Origin: Eggerthellaceae bacterium
Lineage (GTDB): Bacteria > Actinomycetota > Coriobacteriia > Coriobacteriales > Eggerthellaceae
Direction of reading: 5' to 3'
Assembly: GCA_900753095.1 (NCBI GenBank)
Contig: CAADXT010000064.1
Coordinates: 1 to 32,510 of the forward strand
Length of the DNA stretch: 32,510 nt
Shown: positions 1 through 10,351 of the stretch, in pieces
How the letters are laid out: every line of letters starts with the position of its first letter
How positions within the stretch are numbered: position 1 is the first letter of the stretch
Notes under the pieces: model-generated
Told to the model about the DNA's origin: nothing
The model's input: only the letters and a program-made list of their open reading frames with translations
Database searches by the model: none
Made by a program: the position numbers and the translations under genes

Positions 1-3000
1 AAAGCCGTATGCGGTAGCACCTGCGCTGGTAAGCGCCGTACCGTCGTACACCTTGGTGCCGCCCTGAGGCACAACCGCGATTGCCGCCTGGTTCTGGGTT
101 ACCTCGAGATCGCCGAGGTTCTCATCAACCTTGTAGTTGCCCTGCTTAGCTGTGCCGTTCCAAGCGATTTCGTACGTGTTCTTGCTCTTGCCCACCAGAG
201 TCTGCGAGCCTGTGGTGGTAAACGTTGCATCTTCGTTGTTCACGAAGCCGCTGATGGTGCCTTCGGCAGTAAGGGCGGAGCCATCATAGGGCATGCTTGC
301 GCTCGGGGTATTCACCGTAAGCGTTGCAGGGTTCACCTTGATAGTGGCAGGCTCGCCCTTCGTGATGTTCAAGCTGCTGGTGACGTCCTGGCCCTCGGCG
401 TTCACGATTACCAAGTGGTCGATGTTGGCGGTTACGCCATTGCCCTCGGTTACATCGGTTGCCGCGGCATCAGAGGAAGCCTCAGCAACACGGTAGCCCG
501 CAGGAAGGCCGGAAACGGTAACGGTAGCGCCGTGGGACTGGCCGTCGTACGTCCATTCGCCGCCCGTTACGCTTACCGAAATCTCATCCTTGGATTCGGT
601 AACGGTGAGCTTGCCGAGCTTTTCCTCGGTAATGGTGTAGTTGCTCTGCTTTGCGGTGCCCGTCCAGTTCTGAGCGTAAGTGTTGCTACTCTCGCCAACC
701 GAGGTCTGGGATCCCGTGGTGGCGAAGTTGACCGTCTCACCGTTTACCAGACCATCTACGGTAATGCCCTCAGCGGTAAGGGGCGTGCCATCATACACCT
801 TGTTAGCGTTTGCCGTTTCAACGGTAAGCGGTGCAGGAAGAATCTGGTACGTGCGGGTAACGGAACCCGTGTAGTTGCCCTTGCCGGTTACCGTTACGGT
901 TACCGTGCCAGCGTTGGTGACATCGTCGCTGAAGGACAGGTCGTAATCCTTGCCCTTCTCCAGAACGGTGTTGCCGTCCTTGACCTCGGGCTCCTGCGCC
1001 TGCTCAAGGCCGTTATAAGTTACATCCTTCAGCTGCCCAACCGTCATGTCCGCCGCAGCAACAGACTTAGGCGTAACGTTCAACGTGCCTTCGCCAATCG
1101 AGGTAATGGTGTAGTTCGATTCGCTAGCGGTGCCCCACTCAATGCCCGCATAGGCGTTGCCCGAAGTACCCACTTCGGTCTGAGAGCCGGAAGCCTTTAC
1201 GGTAGCAGTTTCGCCGTTGACCAGGCCATTGATGTTTTCAGCAGTGCCTGTCTTGGCCTCAAGAGCAGTACCGTCATACACCTTACTTGCGGAAGGCGTG
1301 GTTACCGCCAGCGGAGCGGGCGTGATCTTGTAGGTTTTCGTGGTTGCACCAGCGTAGTTGCCAATGCCTGTGATGGTTGCCTCAATGTCACCCGTTACGT
1401 TGGTGAAATCGCCCTTGTTGTAGGAAACCGTGTAGTCGGTACCCTCTTTCAGGGCGTTGCCGTTAGCGTCCTTCACCACGGGAGCCCACTTGTGCTCCTG
1501 GCCGTCGTACACCGAATCGGAGGGATCATCGATAGTGATGCCCTTGTAGGTATCGGGATGGTCCGGATCGGGAACGATGGACTGGCCGGTGATGGAAAGG
1601 GTGCCTTCGGTCTTTATGATGTTGTAGTTCTCGGGAATGAACTTGCTGGTGGTGTCGTAGGCAATGGTGTTCGTTACCTGACCCTCCGCAACCGTGGTTA
1701 CGCTACCCGTTGCACGAACGTTGGTTACCTCGTCGGAGAGGAAGAGGTTTGCGCCAACCGTTACCTCGGCCTCCGTAAGCGGAGTGCCATCGTACACCTT
1801 GGAGGCGGTCTTAGACGTTACCGTAACGGTGCGGGGAACGATGCTCAGCTGAGCTTCGCCCGTTACCACATCGGAGAAGTTGGTGCTGGAAACGCGCACC
1901 GTAACCTTCTTGCCATCGCGCACGTTTACCGCCGTGATGGTGGAAGGATCCTTCGTCCAGTTCTTGCCGTCTACGCTGTATTCAATTACCAACGGGCTGT
2001 CGTCGTTAGCCTTCGCGTTGGAAGCGGGAAGCGCATGGGGGGCGCCATCGTATACGTGGCCCAAACCTGCCGTGTTAAGCGTTACCACATGGGCAATGCC
2101 CGTACCCGGCGTGATGCTCAGCTCGCCCTCGTTCTTGGTAATGGTGTAGTTGCTATCGCTGAAGCCTTCGGCCGTAGTGTATTCGATGGTGTTGTTCACT
2201 TCGCCTTCGGCAACGTTGGTTACCGAACCGGTGGCCTTGACCTCAGAGACTTCACCCGTCACAAAGCCTGCATCGCCCGACTGCTGCCAGCCGGAAACGT
2301 CAGGACGCGTAAGAGCTGTGCCGTCATAGGGCTTGCTGTCGGTTGCGGAAGAAAGCGAAACAACGCGCTTATTGATGGTGATGGACTCTTCGCCCGTCAC
2401 ATAGCCTTGGTAATTCGGGCTGGAAACACGAACCTGAACCTTAGCGTTCTTGCCCTCCTCGCCGTTCCTGGAATCGTTAACGTTCTTTGCGGTGATTTCG
2501 GCAGGGTTGGTGGTCCAATTATCGCCATCAGCGCTGTATTCGATAGTGAGCTTGCCGCCGTTCTTGTCCTCTACCTTTGCGGTGCCCGCAGCATGAGGCT
2601 GGCCATCGTACGTTGCTTCAACGTCCGTGGGTGTAAGCGTTACGTAGTCGGCAATGTTCTTGCCCGCGATAACGCGAAGAACGCCTTCGGTCTTTTTGAT
2701 TTCGTAGTTCGAATCCTTGTAGTTGTCACCATGCGTCCAAGTGATGGTGTTGGTCTGCTCGTCGCCAACGTTCCTCACCGAGCCGGTTGCCTTGATATCA
2801 GAGGCTTCCCCCTCAACAAAGCCCGAACCGCCAACGGTCACCTTAGGCAAAGAGAAGGTTTCACCCGTGTACTCCCAGGTGTTGCCCTGGGACACCAACG
2901 TTACCCCGCGCTTCGCAATAGAAAGCGAACCATCTTCGACGCTGAACGTCACCTTAGCGAAGTTCTTGCTGATGCTGCTAAAGTCCTCAGCCTTGAGGCC

Positions 3001-6000
3001 CATGCTATAAGTGCCAGCATCGGTCTTAGAGACTGAATCGGTGCCGCTGAACAAGAAGTCATTGGACGTATATGCATTGTTGGAGGCGGAGACGTCGTAA
3101 CCCGAAACCGTCTGCTCAGAACCGTTGTACTCCTGGCCGCCCTTATGGCCCGTGATGGTTACCACCACTTCATCGGCCACAGGAGTAACCGTCAGAGAGC
3201 CTTCCGTTTTCACAACGTCGTAGTTGACGTAGCTGCCTTCAGCGTCCTTCTTGGCACCGTTGCCGGTAAGCTCATAGGTGAAGGCGTTGCTGGAAGTCCC
3301 GGCATCCGTCTGGGAGCCGGTTACCTCCGCGGTAAAGCTATCGCCCTCAGCGAAACCATCTTCCCCACCTGGGGTTACCGTATGGTCGAAGAGGGGCGTG
3401 CCGTCATAAACCTTCGATTCGGGCGTTGCAGAGGTAAGCGCAACCTTGCGTTTTGCAATTTCAAGCGAGCTATCGCTTGCCACGTTGAATGTAACGTTCT
3501 CGAAGTTCTTGCTCGTATTGGCAAAATCTGCCGCCTTCAGGCCCAGGCTGTAGGTGCCCGCGTCGACGCCCTCAACGGACTGCGAGCCGCTGAACGTAAA
3601 ATCAGCCGAAGTGTACAGGGGGTTGGAAGACTCCACGTCGTAGCCCTCGACGCGCTTCGTTGTGCCATCGTATTTCTCAGTAACGGTTTTGCCCGTAATG
3701 GTTACCACAACAGCACTGGTATTCTTCGTTACCGTTAAATCACCAGCCACCTGGTTAACCTTGTAATTGTTGAGGTTGGTGCCCTCGTTAGCCTTCACCG
3801 CGAAAGTGTTGCCGCCAGCCGTAGTGCCAACCTCGGTCCTTGAGCCATTGAAGTCGTAGGTTGCACCCTGGCCCTCAACCCAACCCTCTTCGGTTTCAAG
3901 TGCGTTCTTACCGTTCGTCAGGGCAGTACCGTCGTATTCCTTACTAAGGCTCTTGGACTTTAGCGTGACGTCTTTTTGACCGATAACCAATTCCGCAGGC
4001 TTAACCGTTACCGCAAACTGCGCGCTTACGTCATTGCCCTTGGAATCGACGACCTTAGCGGTGCCAGTGGTCGTGGTCGTATAGGTATCCGCATCCGTAC
4101 CGGAGGCGCCCACGGTCAAACCAGAAACGGTGTACGTTTTGCCGTTTTGGGTAAAGGTATCGCTTACCAAACCGGAAACGCTTTGCTCCTGACCGTTGTA
4201 AGTCTTGGTGCCGCCCTTTGCCTGAAGTTCAACCTGATATTGTGCCGCGCGATTGGTGACGGTTAGCGTGCCCGGCTCAGTGCTGACGTTATAGTTATTG
4301 AGGTTCGTGCCATCCTTGGCTTTCCAGCTGTCTTTCTTAATAGAGCTCTCGCTGCTGCCAACGAGCGTCTGCGAGCCTTCAACCGTTGCGCTGGCAATGC
4401 CCTGGCCCTCGATGAAGCCCTCGGTGGTAAACCCATCGGTAGTTAGAGCTTCGCCGTCATACTCTTTTTCAGCCGACGCCGCAATGATCTTGGCATCCTT
4501 CTTGTTCACCGTGAGCTTGCCATCGGTGGTGCTGAATTTGAACTGATCGGTAACGTCATTGCCGCTAGGATCGGTCACCTTAACGTTGTTGGCAACAACC
4601 TTGCTTGTGTAATCGCCAGCATCGGTGCCCTTCGCTTCAGCGCTATAGCCGCTGACGGTGAATACGATGCCCTTTTCGTTGGTGAACGTCATGCCGGACG
4701 TACTGTACTTCTTGTTCGCCGCAGTAAGGGTTACGCCAGATGCGGAATGCTCATTGCCATCGTAGGTGGCAGAATCCGAATTTGCCGCAACATTAATTGC
4801 GTACAAGTCTTTCTCAGTACGCTTGTTCACATAAAGCTTGCCGTATTCGTACGTGATGTCGTAGTTTTCGGGATTCGTGCCTTCCTTGAAGGCTACCGTG
4901 AACTTGTTGTCGTATACGCCGGGAGCGATGTTCGTGGTATCGCTCTGCCCGTACTGATTGAACCAGTTCGTCTTGGTTTTGCCTTCGATGCCTTCGCCCT
5001 CAGCGAATCCATCGCCCTGGAATACCTTGCCCGAGGTCGTATCGGTATCGTTGTTGTATACCTCTTTAATTCCGTCCACAAGAATGTCGGTACGGCGCTG
5101 AAGCGCTGCACCGTCATAGTTCTTGTGGCCGTCTTCGGACCACAGGGTGATCTTACGCTTGGCGATTTCGAGCTTGCCGTCTTCAACTTCAAATTTTACG
5201 TTGGTGAAGTTCGAAGCTGCGCCCTTGCTCAACTCGAAGCTGCCATCGTTCAGACCCATCTTGTACGTATCGGCATTTCTGCCCGATGCGGAAGCGGAAA
5301 CACCCGACTTGAGAGCGAAATCGCCCTCCTTAAGTGCATTGTTGCTGATGGACTCAACGGTATAACCGGAGGCAGAATGCTCCCTGCCGTCATACTTTGC
5401 GGAATCAGTGTTGCCTTTGATCTTGACGACGACTTCATTCGTGACCGGGTTGATTACCAGCTGGCCATTGATTGCATCGGTAACGATGTACTTACCGCTG
5501 CCGTCAACGGTGCCCTCGGTGCCCTCGGGGAATTTCGCAGGATAAGTGCCTGCATTAGTGCCCTTGGCGCCTACCGAAATGTCGGAGAAATCAGCATCTT
5601 CAGGCGCACCGGTAAAGCCGGAAACGCTCTGCTCTTCGCCGCTGTATTCCCTGGTATCGGAATTGGCCGTCAGCTCTACATTCTTGTAGTAGTAGACGTT
5701 GATCTCATGCGCTTCCTCGGAAAGCGTGATGGTAGGGGTCTGATTGGGAACCAGCGTATAGCCATCAAAGGCAGGCTGATCTGCTGTTACCGTATCACCG
5801 TATTTGGCACCCGAAATCGTCTGAGAATCCGCAACCTTTTCAGTGGTGCCGTTCACGTAGTAATTGACGGTATAATCCACGGCCTTCTTCGTGTAATAGA
5901 AGGTGATGGTATTGCCATCCGTGCCGATCTTCAGCGTTTTCTGGGCAGCATCAGGCTCGTAGCCTTTAATGTCCAGGGCGTCCTCAGTCACATCAGCGCC

Positions 6001-8656
6001 ATATTCGCCACCATGGGTTGCAGACGCATGCAGCTCTTCGCCGGTTTCCTTGTCTACATACTTAACGGTATAGGGGAACGTGCCCTTGGTGTAGTACAGA
6101 TATACGTCTTTCACCTGGTCTTCTTCGGGAACGAAGGCAGCATCAGCGGAATCGAAGGAATAGCCTTCGAAGTCACGCTTCTGGCTTGCAGGGTCGAATT
6201 CCTTGCCCGTCTGAATAGCAAGGTGCTCGGAACGCAGCTCCTTATCGGTGCCCTTTTCGACATGATGGATATTGACCTTGGTCATCGTGTTGATCTCAAC
6301 CACGCCATCAAGGTGCCAAGTATCGCCAGCGCTAACGTATTGGTCTGCACCCGTACTGCAATACTTAAGATCCCAGCCTCCAACATCGTTGATGTTGATG
6401 GTGCTGTTGTCTTGGTAACGCTCAATGCTTCCAAGGGAATTGACCGCCTTGGTCTGGTACTGAGCTATATCCTGCTCGCCGATTGATCTCTTTGCGGGCT
6501 TGATGTCATTAACCCAAACCTTGCCCAGGGTAAGCCAACCATGCCCGTTTACAGTGAAGCCCAGCTCATCGAGCTTTTTCTTATGCACAGGATTGTTCGG
6601 ATTGAGCGTTGTGCCGTTGTACTTGACCAGGGTATACACGTACACCCACGCGCCCTTTTGGTCGTTGGTGGTGACGGTTACGTCCTTACTGGCCATATGG
6701 CCTTCTTTGTCTACGGCGTAAATGGTCACCTTGCCAGGATACACACCCGTAGCCTTACCCGTTACAGGATCGATCTCAAGAATGGAGGGGTCAGACGAGC
6801 TCCACGTTACATCACTCGTGAAACCACTGGGGGTATAGGTGGTATCAGTTCCAACCGGGATGGAATCCTTGCCGGAAATGGACACTTTGATGATGCGGTA
6901 CGTCTTGGTAGCGGAGCTGTTCTTGTAGTTGCCCTTGCCTTTGATGGTCACCGTGATAGCACCCGGGCTCACGAAATCGTTGGTGCTGTACGAAAGGTCG
7001 TAGTCGGTGCCCTCCGTAAGTACCTTGCCGGTATCGGCATCAGTTACCGTCGGGGCCCACTTATGCTCCTTGCCGTCGTAAATACAGTCCGTCGGATTAT
7101 CCGTTTCGAACTTTTGCTCGCCTACCGTTGGGACAACGATAGTGATCTCGCCCTGGAAATCGTAGATCCAGCCGCTGTTGGGCTTGATTACGACCGTGTA
7201 CTTACCAGGCTTCTTGAATTCATTGGCATCGTGGTAGTACTGGCTGGCTTTTTCGCTCGGAATCCTCACGCCATCGCGATAGTACTCGAACGGGTAGAAC
7301 GAGCCGCCAGGCGCATCGGTAAGATTGATCTTCTTACCCGTTGCCGTGTCGATAATGGAGGGGATCCAGAAATGGTCCTCCCCTTCAGCAACGGCGTCAG
7401 GCTGAACCATGGTGAAAGAGCGCTTATTCACCGTAACGGTGAACTCGGCTGCACCGCTGCCAACCGTATGCCAATTGCCATCGGCGTCAATATAAGCGCA
7501 GTAAATCGTTGTGTTTTTGCTCGAACCATTAAAGACCCAGTTATCGGTAGCCGTCAGAGTTAGTGTGCGGTGATCGGAGCTTTCCTCCCATTTGGAGAAT
7601 AGGCCATCGCCACCGTTCCAGAACTGCGGGGTACCCTCACCGTTGTACGTAAGCGTAATGGTGTCTGCCTGAGCGACCGCCGTAGGACCGGAGATTGCAG
7701 AACCGGAGTCGGCCAGCAGGCTGATAAACTCGTTGCCAAGCTGCTGCAGCTGCGCAGCATCGGACTCTTCGGCCTGGCTATCGGACTGCTGCGCGTCGGA
7801 ATCATCGTCGCTGGCAGCTTCTTCGCTACCCTGCTGGTCACCGGACTCGCCAGCGTTACCTTCTGCGCTTTCCTGACCGCTAGAAGCATCAGCGCCCTGC
7901 TGCCCGTTATCCGCAGAGGCATCGCCAGATGCTGCGGGCTGCTCGCTGGCCGCAGGAGCTTCGGCTTCCGTATCCTGGATGGGCGTGGTGCTGGCCGCAG
8001 GCTGAGCCTGAACCTGCTTTTCGGTAGCCAGTTTGATGGATGCACCTGCAGCAACATCGGCCGCAGCCACGGTGTACGTGCCGTTAGCATCGGCGGTAAG
8101 AGTGCTTTCCTTGCCGGAAACCTTCAGCGTTACCTTGGTAAGCGTGTAGCCGTTATCGGCTGCAACGGTGAACTTGAAGGCGCTTTTCGTGGGCACCGTA
8201 ACCTTCGTGGTAGGCGCCGCAATAGTTTGGCCCTTGTACTTGATGGACGCGTTGCCCAAACAAAGAGAGGGCAACGTCAGCCGTGGTCTTCTCTGCAGCC
8301 TTGGCCGCCTCCTTCGCGGAAGAGCTATCGGCATTGGAGGCCTTGCTGCTGGAAGAAGAGTCGGACTTCGCAGCAGAGGAATCCGTCGCTGCAGAAGACT
8401 CGAGCTTCTTCGCGCTGGAGTCCTCCGTGCTCTTCTTCGCGGCCGAGGAGTCAGAATCGGCCTGCTGCTCGGCAGCAGAATCGGAATCAGCGTAGGCATC
8501 CTTCGGAGCGTTCACTGGCACGCCAAATCCGAGCATAACTGTAGACATGGCAACCGCTACAGCCTTGTGGCCCAGCGTGTAGTGCTCCGTCATGCTTTTT
8601 GCCGCTTTGCCGTTCTTTGCGTTTTCAGCGTTGTTGTTCGCGTTTTTGGCGCTCAT
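1..8656 (-). CDS. Giant secreted repeat protein (adhesin-like), frameshifted near N-terminus, C-terminus outside window
   Basis: About 2,885 codons lie in the window and the frame is still open at base 1. The start at 8656 is preferred over the ATG at 8665 because GAGGTG sits 7 bases before it. A basic N-terminus and hydrophobic stretch end at AYA (signal peptidase site), followed by a Ser/Ala/Asp-rich linker. After a frame break near 8255 the body continues in one frame, which I translated through to base 1 without meeting a stop. In order it has a Gln/Ala/Ser/Glu-rich spacer (about 7700-8000), a bacterial Ig-like group 2 stretch (about 6640-6900), two or three MucBP-like repeats (about 5670-6290), and roughly 23 modules anchored on YDG/YNG motifs such as VYDGTALT, typical of MBG-like surface repeats. 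Family knowledge suggests a wall-linked adhesin; an anchor motif cannot be seen here. As read, translation ends at 8153 after under 170 residues. Confidence 0.85.
8251..8262 (-). other. Frameshift site in the giant surface protein gene
   Basis: Upstream of this point the signal peptide and Ser-rich linker read in one frame (stop at 8153). Downstream the repeat protein reads in the frame shifted by one base. Removing one base of the CCC at 8255-8257 (GGG on the coding strand) joins them smoothly as DVALSLFGNASIKYKGQ. The only in-frame ATG upstream in the body frame (8334) would give an Arg/Pro-rich sequence unlike a signal peptide, so a separate start is unlikely. The run is only three bases long, so classic homopolymer phase variation is not favoured. 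A sequencing error or recent mutation is the simplest reading. Confidence 0.75.
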
Positions 8657-8665
8657 AACATTCAC

Positions 8666-8798
8666 CTCGTCAATCGAAGCGGGCTCTTCGCCGCGATTGG
8701 TCTATCCACACACCCGCAACTGCGGGCCGCCCCACCGCTTTCACCTGCGGTTTCCCTAGGCTTTGGCACAGGGGCTACATTACATTTTCCCTAACTGT
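8666..8798 (-). promoter_or_regulatory. Structured 5' leader of the giant protein gene, cobalamin-riboswitch-like core
   Basis: Read on the minus strand, the leader holds, in order: AGGGAA (8757-8752); a stem ACCGC/GCGGT (8751-8747 with 8738-8734) whose loop is AGGUGAAA; a GGCGGCCCGC segment with a CCCGC-AGTT-GCGGG hairpin (8726-8713); GGATAGACC; and a last hairpin CAAT..CGAAG/CTTCG..ATTG (8699-8672) that ends at the Shine-Dalgarno. The order AGGGAA, GGUGnAA loop, CGGnCCCGC, GAnnACC follows the cobalamin riboswitch core. However, the canonical ACUGU is replaced by AGUUG and the spacing after it is short. The fold is seen directly; the ligand is inference. Confidence 0.4.
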
Positions 8799-8804
8799 AT
8801 TAGC

Positions 8805-8833
8805 ATACTATTTTGCTGCTACGCTTTAGGTAA
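8805..8833 (-). promoter_or_regulatory. Putative promoter of the giant protein gene
   Basis: On the minus strand, TTACCT (8833-8828) and TAGTAT (8810-8805) are 17 bases apart. This puts the transcript start near 8798 and gives a leader of about 140 bases that covers the folded element. An overlapping extended -10 (TGCTAATAC) is an alternative. Confidence 0.45.
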
Positions 8834-9225
8834 CATTTCAAGCAATTTGCACATTACTTTATTCACTTTGACCTGCCGTTACCGTCTTAAGCTATTCACG
8901 CTGCGAATTGGACGAAACCTCAACTTAAAGAAGTGAATCCCCTCCCTCTTTCTACGAGGGAATTTTCCAAAGCAGTAGCATCTGCGCAGCCCCTCCCGCG
9001 GCCCCAAAGGAACATAGTTTTCGCACTCTGCCGCCGCGCATAAGGGCGTGTTTCCCTTGTTGAAAAGGGCCTGTTTTCAGTATTCCACCCGCTCAAGAAT
9101 ATTTCGAAGGCCGCAACGGTTACCCCCCCCTGCAGCCCGGAAACCCAACCCTATATTCCGGCCCAAAGCTGCGAGAAACGAGCTATTGCAGCGGGTTCTG
9201 GGGGCGGGGCGCCATCGGGCGGGCG
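8834..9225. other. Divergent intergenic region
   Basis: No gene is visible between the giant protein gene and the transglutaminase gene. The stretch holds a small hairpin TCCCTC/GAGGGA at 8943-8961 and a run of eight C at 9123-9130, about 110 bases before the plus-strand gene. The ORF at 9048-9497 is Arg/Pro-rich and overlaps the transglutaminase gene out of frame, so it is not credible. Confidence 0.5.
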
Positions 9226-9231
9226 TATACT
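9226..9231 (+). promoter_or_regulatory. -10 box implying a leaderless mRNA for the transglutaminase gene
   Basis: TATACT lies exactly six bases before the ATG at 9238 and no Shine-Dalgarno is present, so transcription probably starts at the A of the start codon. No convincing -35 box is visible at 16-18 bases upstream. Confidence 0.5.
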
Positions 9232-9237
9232 CGACTA

Positions 9238-10167
9238 ATGCGCACCCATCCCGCGAACAGAGCCTCCCGTTTCATAGCTGTAGTACTTACGGTGTGGCTA
9301 TTCGCTTGCCTATGCGCCCTTCCCGGATGCGGAAGCTCCGAAGAGGCAAGCGGCGCAAGCTTCACGCCCGCCACTTCCATTGCCACGGCGGAATTCCACA
9401 AAAGCGCGGCACGCGGCAGCAACGGCGCGCAGATCGACACCTCGGCCGTGGCAAACGGCTACGTGGCCGCAGCGGCAAGCAGCTCTTCGCGCCTTAAGTT
9501 CCAGGTAACCTGCAACGGGCAAAGCACCAACTACGACCTTCCGCAAAACGGCACGCCCATCGTGTGCCCGCTTACCTACGGCAACGGCTCGTACACGTTC
9601 CGCGTTATGCAGAACACCTCGGGCAACAACTACGTTGAGCTCTACAGCACCAGCGCACAGGTGGCACTGGCAAGCGAGTTCGATCCCTACCTGCGCCCCA
9701 ACGTGTTCTGCAACTACACAGAGGGCAGCGCCTGCGTTGCCAAGGCGCGCGAGCTAACGGCAAACGCCACCAACCAGGGCGAAGCGGTTAAAGCCATCTG
9801 CACCTACATGGTTGAGAACATCTCGTACGACAACGACAAAGCCGAGAAGCTTAAAGGAGCATCGGGCTATGTGCCCGACCCCGACAGCACGCTGGCAAGC
9901 GGCACCGGCATCTGCTTCGACTACGCAAGCCTGGGCGCAGCCATGCTGCGCAGCCAAGGCATCCCTGCGCAAATCGTTACCGGATACGTTTCACCCGACA
10001 ACATCTACCACGCCTGGATCATGGTGCACATCGACGGCACCTGGAAAAGCGCGCAGTTCAGCGTGGACCCCAACACCTGGAGCCGCGTTGACCTCACCTT
10101 CGCCGCCGGCAACGGCAACCAGAATGTGGGCGACGGAAAGAGCTACACCGACCGCTACACCTATTAA
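9238..10167 (+). CDS. Transglutaminase-like cysteine peptidase-fold lipoprotein
   Basis: The product is 309 residues. A basic N-terminus and hydrophobic segment (11-28) lead to a lipobox-like LPGC with Cys31, so the protein is probably lipid-anchored outside the cell. The C-terminal half carries the transglutaminase-like (papain-fold) triad: Cys226 in GTGICFDYA, His258 in YHAW and Asp277 in SVDPNTW. Residues 190-280 form the usual core (NISYD, GIPAQIVTGY). Extracellular members of this family act as peptidases or protein crosslinkers; the substrate is not evident. Residues 75-150 look like a small beta-rich domain of unknown role. It sits just upstream of the pilus operon in the same direction, 184 bases away, and divergent from the giant protein. 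The start is fixed by the adjacent -10 box; GC-rich codon use matches the neighbours. Confidence 0.9.
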   Translation: MRTHPANRASRFIAVVLTVWLFACLCALPGCGSSEEASGASFTPATSIATAEFHKSAARGSNGAQIDTSAVANGYVAAAASSSSRLKFQVTCNGQSTNYDLPQNGTPIVCPLTYGNGSYTFRVMQNTSGNNYVELYSTSAQVALASEFDPYLRPNVFCNYTEGSACVAKARELTANATNQGEAVKAICTYMVENISYDNDKAEKLKGASGYVPDPDSTLASGTGICFDYASLGAAMLRSQGIPAQIVTGYVSPDNIYHAWIMVHIDGTWKSAQFSVDPNTWSRVDLTFAAGNGNQNVGDGKSYTDRYTY

Positions 10168-10269
10168 GGCGTTAAAGCACCCCTCCCAAAAATGCGATAA
10201 GGCAACGAGAAAAGCCGCTGTTTTCGGCGCAAACAGGCCAGCAATAGCGGCAAATCGTATAAACAGGTT

Positions 10270-10306
10270 GTAAATCAGCGGGAAATGGCACTCCCCCGCA
10301 ATTTAC
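10270..10306 (+). promoter_or_regulatory. Inverted repeat upstream of the pilus operon
   Basis: GTAAAT..GCGGG (10270-10282) pairs with CCCGC.ATTTAC (10295-10306). The loop is 12 bases long, with small bulges. It has no T-run, so it is not an obvious terminator for the transglutaminase gene. It lies 45 bases before the pilC start and could be an operator or 5' UTR hairpin. The start itself has AGGGGG seven bases upstream. Confidence 0.35.
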
Positions 10307-10351
10307 GTGCAACAATAGGCAAGAAACTACTACCGCTACAAGGGGGAAGTT

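Noticed and set aside
415..7563. Long plus-strand reading frames (873, 579, 340 and shorter) opposite the giant surface protein
   Set aside because: They are antisense shadows of a repetitive gene; their translations are low in coherent domains and the minus-strand frame gives clear Ig-like, MucBP and YDG modules.
8153..8250. Cys/His-rich C-terminal tail of the 170-residue ORF as a real small secreted protein
   Set aside because: The tail is the out-of-frame reading of the giant protein body, which continues naturally in the neighbouring frame.
8666..8798. Cyclic di-GMP class I riboswitch upstream of the adhesin gene
   Set aside because: The GEMM core (AGGGCAAACC, GAAA tetraloop stem, GACGCAAAGCC) is not present; the order of motifs fits cobalamin better.
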